From the NCBI GenBank assembly GCA_963920665.1, contig OY987263.1:37808547-37872546 (forward strand): 64,000 nt of DNA, given 5' to 3'. A program made the translations under genes and the position numbers. Of the stretch, positions 58,242 through 64,000 are shown piece after piece (within the stretch, counting starts at the first letter, position 1; the number at the start of each line of letters is the position of its first letter). Source of the DNA: Straminergon stramineum. Its lineage: Eukaryota; Streptophyta; Bryopsida; Hypnales; Calliergonaceae. The notes beneath the pieces are model-generated. The model ran no database searches. It was not told the origin of the DNA and was given only the letters and a program-made list of their open reading frames with translations.

Positions 58242-60968
58242 TTACAGATGGTTCGGCCCATTGGATTGGCGAAAGATGTCATCCAAGGAGTTGAAGAAGG
58301 AAGTACTCCCATTCGGCAGACTTAGATCCTGTCCCAACATGGACTGAATCTCTTGCGCTCTCCCCAGATGCGGATCATTAGGAAGCGCTCCTCCTGCTCC
58401 TGCTCCTCCTATGGGACCTGCCAAGTCCTTCAACAAAAGATCCGAGAATGTTTGCAAGTCTTGTTTCCCATTGTTGTCGTGGTCGTGGTCGTGGTCGTGG
58501 TTGTGGTTGTAATTTCTGGATAAGCTGTCTTGAATATGCGACCCTGTTGGAGGAGACAGGGAGAATCGGGGTACAGTGGACGGGGAACCATAGTCTTGGT
58601 GGGAGTCTTGATGGTGGGGGTCTTGGCTGGGGTCTTGGCGCCCTTGGAGTTGCATGGTGAGGTCGAACTGGTTGCGCTCCTGGGGGATGGGATGGAAACT
58701 GGGAGAGGAGGATGCGCGGTGAGGGTCCTCAGAAGCGGCGGCGGCGGCGGCGGTGGAGGCGGTCTCTGCGCCGCGGGATGCTGCGTTCGCAGCGGCCGCG
58801 GCAGGGCTGAGATGGTTGTGCGTGCCTTCGTACGTTGTGATTACTAGGCCAGGGTCGTCTGGGGCGCGCTCCACGCGTTTCCGGACTGGGCATTTCTGGT
58901 TTGTGCAGCGGTAGTAGCTCCTGCACAAGTTATGGACAAGGATCGTGTTAGAAATGGCGCTTGATATGGTCTTGTGTTAGAAATGGCCCTTTTGAAATAC
59001 AGTATGTACACTAGTCACATTATCCTTGATTGTGACGAACTTGTCACACGTTCAAACTCATTAATTTGGGATCCTATGCAGTTAATCTGTCACCTGCAGC
59101 TTACTTGGCTCCATCGCATGCATGGGGGATACTATAAGGTTACCCACACTCAAACCGCTTTAAAATTGACTTTTTGAAATAGAATGTAGACTTGTCACAC
59201 TGTCCTTGCCTGTGGCGAACTAGTCGCACGTTTAAACTATGTCCTAGTCATTGATTTGGGACCTGACCTTTGGGACCTTAAACTAGGCTTCAGTGTCATT
59301 CAATAAGATTTTAACAAAAGCGAAAGGTCACTTGGCTACGGCGGGGTTGGAGGCTAGAGAGAGTGGAATAGATTTATATACCTTGGATGCGGACTGTTTT
59401 TCACAGCTTTCTGGCCATACTTGCGCCACTTGTAGCCATCCTCCATGACTTCCACGTCGCTGCGCGTCTGAATCGCATACCTCGGCTCCCTGACCCTCTT
59501 GTTCAACTTTATTTTCTCCTTCTTCACAGTCCTGTAAGATAGAGGGCACTAAAACCATTAAAGACTTGATTCACAAAGACAAAAGAAACAGCTCCCATCC
59601 AATCTTGAAACTGAGAAATCCCATACAGAACAAAGAGCTGAACCTCAGAAACAGAAGAACCAGCTCACTCAAATTTAAAACACTGCGAATCCCACACCTG
59701 AACTAGAAAAAGCCTCTCCTTCAAATTTGAGACGCGAAATCACAAACAAAACCACACACAGCTGCACTTCCCAACACCAGAAGAACCAGCTCTCACTCAC
59801 ATTTGAAACTGCGAAATCACAAACCGAACCACACAGCTGCACTTCACAATACCAGAAGAACCAGCTCTCACTCGAAAATTCAAAATTATTATGAAAGCGC
59901 ACACCAAATCACACTCCTGAACTGGAAAGATCTCTCAGTCAGATTTGAAGCCGTGAAATCAATCCCAAAACCACACCCCACACAGCTGCACTTCACATTA
60001 CCAGAAAGCAAGAGCTCCTTGAGGACTTGCAGAATCGAGTGCGCTTACTGTTTTTTAGGGCTGGGTCCATCTCCCGCCGACTGAATCTCTTCACTCTCAT
60101 CCAACGCCCTGTCCGGCGTCTTCCTCTTGGGCTTGCTACTACTCGCACTCGCACTCGCACTCGCACTGGCACTGGCCCCTCCTCCTCCTCCCACCAGCGA
60201 CTCCTCTCCTCCATCGCTCCACATCCCTCCCTCCGAACTAAACGGTGAGTTCGGTGTACTCGTGAACGGACTCGTCATCGGACTCGTGAACGGACTCGTC
60301 ATCGGACTCGTGAACGGACTCACATCATTAAACCGTGAAGGACTCGGACTCCTTACCCGTCGTGGACTCCTCTCCATCGGCACAATCGGCAAGCTCCGAT
60401 CCCCAGGCTTGGTTGCTACTGGCGACAAATTCAGAAGTGCCAACAAAGGATCCGTGTAAGAAGACATGGCAGAATCTTGAGGGAACCATGGATACTCGGG
60501 AGAGGAGTCCAGTAAGTCGGACTCCGAGTGCGACTGCAGCTGCTGCTGCTCGATGGGGTTCAAGGTAGGATTGAGGGTTTCGTGGGTTTCTTGGGTTTGC
60601 TGGGTTTCTAGGGGAGGGGGAGCTACATGGTCGCTGACGGGGAGTGCATTAATCCAAAAAGCTGTGGGGGAAGGCATGAAGCTGAGGATGGAGGCCATGT
60701 CGAAGCCGGGAGGTGAAGTGAGGAAGCCTTGTTGCGCCATTTGGTCGCCCGTGGAGTTACTCATGGTGAAGAAGGAGGCGTTGTCGCGAGGGGGAGGGGA
60801 GACGGTGAGGGAGGCGGATTTGGAAATGGAAGGGGAGGTGGAAGCGGGGCGGCCTGAGATGCTGACGTCTTCGCCTAAGGCGCGCATGAGTTGGTCGATG
60901 TCTCCAGTGCTGGAGGAGGAGGGGTGGGGAGGGGAAGGGATGTCGTCGTTGTGGGATTTCCCAGACAT
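58242..60968 (-). CDS. WRKY transcription factor, single domain, group IIc type
   Basis: Three exons join in phase: 60968-60049, 59531-59382 and 58920-58242, giving 582 residues. WRKYGQK is at 342-348 and the zinc ligands are C362, C367, H391 and H393, which is C-x4-C-x23-H-x-H. One domain with this spacing and [20 protein letters not shown] before it fits group IIc. The intron splitting PR and SYYRC is the conserved R-type WRKY intron. The protein should bind W-boxes (TTGAC) in the nucleus; KPKRKTPD near 290-300 is a likely nuclear signal. Residues 225-275 hold many SP sites ([18 protein letters not shown] and [15 protein letters not shown]), possible MAP-kinase targets. The C-terminal part has alanine runs and an [11 protein letters not shown] repeat. 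The start ATG at 60968 is the first one in the frame with a good context; the upstream frame continues without ATG. Confidence 0.93.
60262..60320. repeat. 24-bp in-frame repeat in WRKY exon 1
   Basis: GTGAACGGACTCGTCATCGG plus four bases is repeated about two and a half times. On the coding strand it gives the SPFTSPMT unit, so repeat-number changes alter the count of SP phosphorylation sites by steps of eight residues without breaking the frame. Confidence 0.85.
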
Positions 60969-61028
60969 GGTGAATGGCAGGTGGGAATTGGGGATATCAG
61001 CAATGGGTCGAGAATCGCAAAACAAGAG

Positions 61029-61195
61029 TAGCAAAACACCTTCGCAGGGTTTCTACCAGATTGGGATTGAAGACAGCGTCGCAGGGTTTCCACAAAACAA
61101 AGATGAAGAACACCTTCGCAGGGTTTCGACGACACGAGGATTGGAAACAGCTCAACAAGGGTTCCACAAAACTAGGATTGAAACCCGAAATTATT
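61029..61195. repeat. Tandem repeat of about 37 bases in the WRKY leader
   Basis: Four units with TTCGCAGGGTTTC(T/C)AC, then AAA or GA, and GATTG(G/A)A. Anchors are near 61041, 61078, 61113 and 61152. On the transcribed (minus) strand this lies just upstream of the WRKY start codon and creates short overlapping frames that could act as upstream ORFs. Confidence 0.75.
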
Positions 61196-61624
61196 CTGAG
61201 GAATGACGAAGTGTCAGACACAAACTATCTATATCCCAGTTCCCTACAAGGCGACTTTCCAGCGCTAAGAAAACAACCGATTTCAATGTATCATTCTAAC
61301 TAGGGCACGTGTTCCAGAGACCTCGGGGTTGGATTTTACGCCATTCACCTGAAACTACCCTCGACACACCATCACAACCTCCCTGCAACCCATGAAACCT
61401 AAACCACCACAAGAAGAAGCGGGTATGCCACTCCCACCTAATCAAAAAACGAAATCGACCAAAATAAATGAATGTCCCGAATCACGTCCCAGCCTCGCCG
61501 CAAACTTCGACCCAACAACCCGCGCACGCTGCAGGGGGCGCATTCGAACTCCCACCTCAAGAACTTCCAATTCCGCTGCCGCCCAGTTCATAAGCCCTGC
61601 CGCCGGACTCCTCCAAAACCTCAC

Positions 61625-61875
61625 AAATCAAATTCTTGGGGTCCCAAATCTCACACTCTCATGCTCTCAAACTTCGCTCTTGGGTGCCCAAATCACACTC
61701 TCAAGGTCCCAAGTCTCGCTCTTGCGTTCCCAAATCACACTCACAGGGTCCCAAGCCTCGCTCTTGCTTTCTCAACTCTCACACTTAGGGTCTCAAACTT
61801 CGCTCTTGCGTTCCCCAATCACTTACACTGGGCCCCGAAATTTGTCTCTTGCGTTCCCCAATCTCTCTCTTGCGT
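61625..61875. repeat. Minisatellite with 42-base unit upstream of the WRKY gene
   Basis: About five to six units run CCCAAATCACACTCTCA, GGGTCCCAAG and CTCGCTCTTGCGTT. The 42-base period equals 14 codons, which keeps plus-strand frames open (61392-61910 and 61472-62029) without showing that they are genes. Confidence 0.8.
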
Positions 61876-61879
61876 TGCG

Positions 61880-62480
61880 TTGCGGTCCGGTACGTTTGCC
61901 AGTCGGATGATTGCGAGAAATGTGAGCGGAGGGAGGGGCGCGGGTGGATCTTGTAGGGGGGGCGGGGATTGCGGCCAGGTTCCGAGGTTGTGCGCTTTCC
62001 GTTTGCTGCTGCTGGTCAAGGTGAGCTAGGGATTGATGTTTGGGTTGGTCCTTGCCTCCTTGGTCCTTTGGTCCTTTGAGTTTAAGGCCTTCAGCTTAGG
62101 ACCGTGATGGTGGGCCTGCGACGGAGGTGATGACGGGAGGCATCCGCACTCCCGCAACCTGGCCGGGGATTCAAGGGGCGGTAACCGCGTTGACGGACGC
62201 TCGTCGACGAAGAAGTCCACACTCCCACGGGAGGAATGCCGCGGGTCCTGCAGATGCGTCGGGCCGAGGGGGAGGGTCCAAGCCTCCAAGGGCGGAGGTC
62301 CAACTGCCCAAAGGGCTGGTCAGAACGAGGACAGTACTGGGGGGCGTGGGGCACTGCCCTTGTGATTGGGCCTTCGGTTTCCTTCGGTTGTCTTGTCGGT
62401 AGTTTGCTACCTACCAAGTGGGTGGAGGGGGGTCTGTTCGGTACTAGACTGTTGCTGGACTGGGATGACTGGGACCTGCT
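61880..62480. other. GC/CpG-rich block without an assigned gene
   Basis: This is among the most GC-rich parts of the window, with many CpG sites. Several frames on both strands are open (for example 62127-62402 plus and 62091-62417 minus) but share no motif with any family I know. It could be a first exon or promoter of an unseen gene or a fragment of a GC-rich transposon. Confidence 0.35.
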
Positions 62481-62989
62481 TTGAAGGGCGTGACTCCCTT
62501 AACCCCAGCCATGCAAAAATTCTGAACAATGGATGAATTTGCAATGGATGAATTTGCACAAACACACCAAAATGCTTTTTCATCCATCAATTTTTTTTAA
62601 GATTCTTATGTTAGTTCTTCACTGAATAGGGGTATCAAGGGGATCCATACTAATTAATCGGCATTCCGTACTATACAAATATCTACCTTTATTGTTCATC
62701 AATAGTTATTGAAGTGTCTACGGGATGTACATCATGTTTCAAACATCTACAGTTTTCTATAATCACTCCCTTTAATTTTTTTGTCCCCTTAATACCCCTT
62801 TTCAATGTTGAACCCTAAAACCCCTAAATGTCAAGATTCATCTCATGAATTGACGATTTGAGAAAAATCATTATATTATTAAAAGCTATTTGGAAGCATA
62901 TTTTGGAATTGATGTACAAATAAAAGTTGTAGACTATCAGTTGTAGATTCCATCCGTATGGCTAGGTTCACCAATGTTATCAACAATAT

Positions 62990-63570
62990 TTTTTTATAAA
63001 TTTTGAAAGGGAAATTTCAAAATTCCTTCTAAATTGGATTACAAAGCAAAATATTATCATTTTTTGAGTAGTTTTTGTTGGAATGGGTTTGAAATTGATT
63101 CTCATTTGAAATGAGAATCAATTCTAAACTAGAGTCAATGTTGTTTTGGCTTCATCAACCATTTGACATAGTTGCACATTTGTAATTTTAGAAAAAAAAA
63201 TGTACGCTAGTAACAACAAATCCAATTCTTACATAAGACAATAACTTGATAAAGTATCTCCAAAAATTAGGATGACTTTCATCCAAGTAGTGATGAGAAA
63301 ATATGTTAGTTTCAATCTATTTGTCATCCACTTTTTGGACATCAGAGCACTCCATGGTTAAGGACAGACTAGTAATTGTGGAAATCATCCCTTTTTGGAA
63401 TCGTGTGACATCATCTATTTTTTCTTAAAAGTATTCATTCGAGGTCAATCTACTATGCAAGATCTCTTCTTTTTACACAAAATTCCAAGGATGAACAATT
63501 GCACTTTTGTCCTACATAGAAAGATTCTTTGTCATTCATCATCCAAAAAACGTCCCGGGCATCATTTAAG
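62990..63570 (+). repeat. Dispersed repeats joined: copy of 14850-15260 followed by family D
   Basis: 62990-63360 is collinear with 14850-15260, and 63355-63570 is collinear with 52845-53050 (shared GTGGAAATC, CATCTA, GAGGTCA, CAAGATCTC/CAAGACCTC, AAGGATGAACAA and CACTTTTGTC). The join is found only here in the window. The rest of the interval to 64000 is AT-rich without supported features. Confidence 0.6.
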
Positions 63571-64000
63571 GATTAACATTTGTATAATAGAGATTTGCAT
63601 AGTAGACATTGCTTTGCGAAAAATCTATAATTCAAAGGGTCTTGGTAGGTCTAACCTCAAAAAGTAACTTTTTGTGATTCAAGAAACGACCCTTAAAAAA
63701 GTTGATAAAAAAATAAAATAAAAATCTTCAAAAATCACTACAATTAGAACTTAAAATTTTGAAAGGAAAAACTTTATTGTGAAGATCATAAAATTCAATT
63801 TACAATTGGTTTCAATTTTTTAATTTTTGGCTTCAAATTTTATTGAAAATATTGGTTTGGGTACTACTTGATCTAACCATATGGATATGATCTATGTATC
63901 CCCCTTAGTCCTTGAGGGATTAAGATAGAAATACCTAATTGCAACACATTTTCATTTTCAGTGCTCAAATGACCACTCTTGAGATTACTAGTGAACTAAG

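Noticed and set aside
58448..58847. Plus-strand Gly/Cys-rich frames over WRKY exon 3
   Set aside because: Antisense of the alanine and His-Asp repeats of the WRKY protein.
60553..61206. 217-codon plus-strand frame opposite WRKY exon 1
   Set aside because: Antisense of a GC-rich, Ser/Pro-rich exon with a clear sense-strand gene and conserved splice joins.
61535..61560. tRNA-like B-box (GAGTTCGAATGC on the minus strand)
   Set aside because: No matching A-box at the right distance and no cloverleaf could be drawn; possible SINE relic but unsupported.
61392..62029. Plus-strand frames of 172 and 185 codons
   Set aside because: Both run through a 42-base minisatellite whose period is a multiple of three, which keeps frames open. 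No domain and no splice support.

Overview
This window is nuclear DNA from a land plant. Its four confident genes all have GT-AG or GC-AG introns, and their products are plant families: the 51-kDa subunit of mitochondrial complex I, a CPYC-type glutathione-transferase-like protein with a long C-terminal extension, a filament-like plant protein (FPP), and a single-domain WRKY transcription factor. Exons are GC-rich and intergenic DNA is strongly AT-rich and full of decayed transposons. The CPYC transferase with its extension resembles the iota class known from non-seed plants, so a bryophyte, lycophyte or fern is my best guess. That placement is an inference.

Layout. 1-12.1 kb is a graveyard of Ty3/gypsy elements: protease, RNase H and integrase relics at 342-3614, and a second integrase end at 9679-9895 followed by a PHD-finger-like tail. 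These are cut by a 204-bp CACTA-type MITE, a larger CACTA-like element that carries its own hairpin, and a probable 1.4-kb solo LTR inserted inside the PHD finger. A purine-rich minisatellite (6.7-7.25 kb) and a 118-bp direct repeat lie between the two relics. 12.3-15.3 kb holds further dispersed repeats. 15.6-18.2 kb is the complex I gene (+). 18.2-22.7 kb has no recognisable gene. 22.7-25 kb may hold an unidentified spliced unit on the minus strand. 25.1-31.7 kb is the transferase gene (+) with a repeat-rich leader and introns. 31.7-42 kb is gene-free AT-rich DNA. 42-51.7 kb is the FPP gene (+, 11 coding exons). 51.7-57.5 kb carries a 688-bp TA-flanked element with perfect 24-bp terminal inverted repeats and a foldback of about 0.92 kb. 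58.2-61 kb is the WRKY gene (-). 61-62.5 kb is GC-rich with a minisatellite, and the rest is AT-rich repeats.

The four genes show no sign of acting together; they are ordinary dispersed plant genes. The shared theme is structural: every gene has degenerate local tandem duplications in an intron, leader or exon. The clearest case is a decayed copy of the end of complex I exon 1, with its splice donor, inside intron 1. The most unusual signals are a gypsy-type element with a C-terminal PHD finger, the duplicated complex I exon end, and the long foldback.

All exon joins were worked out by eye from splice dinucleotides, reading phase and family resemblance. No alignment, transcript or database search was run.
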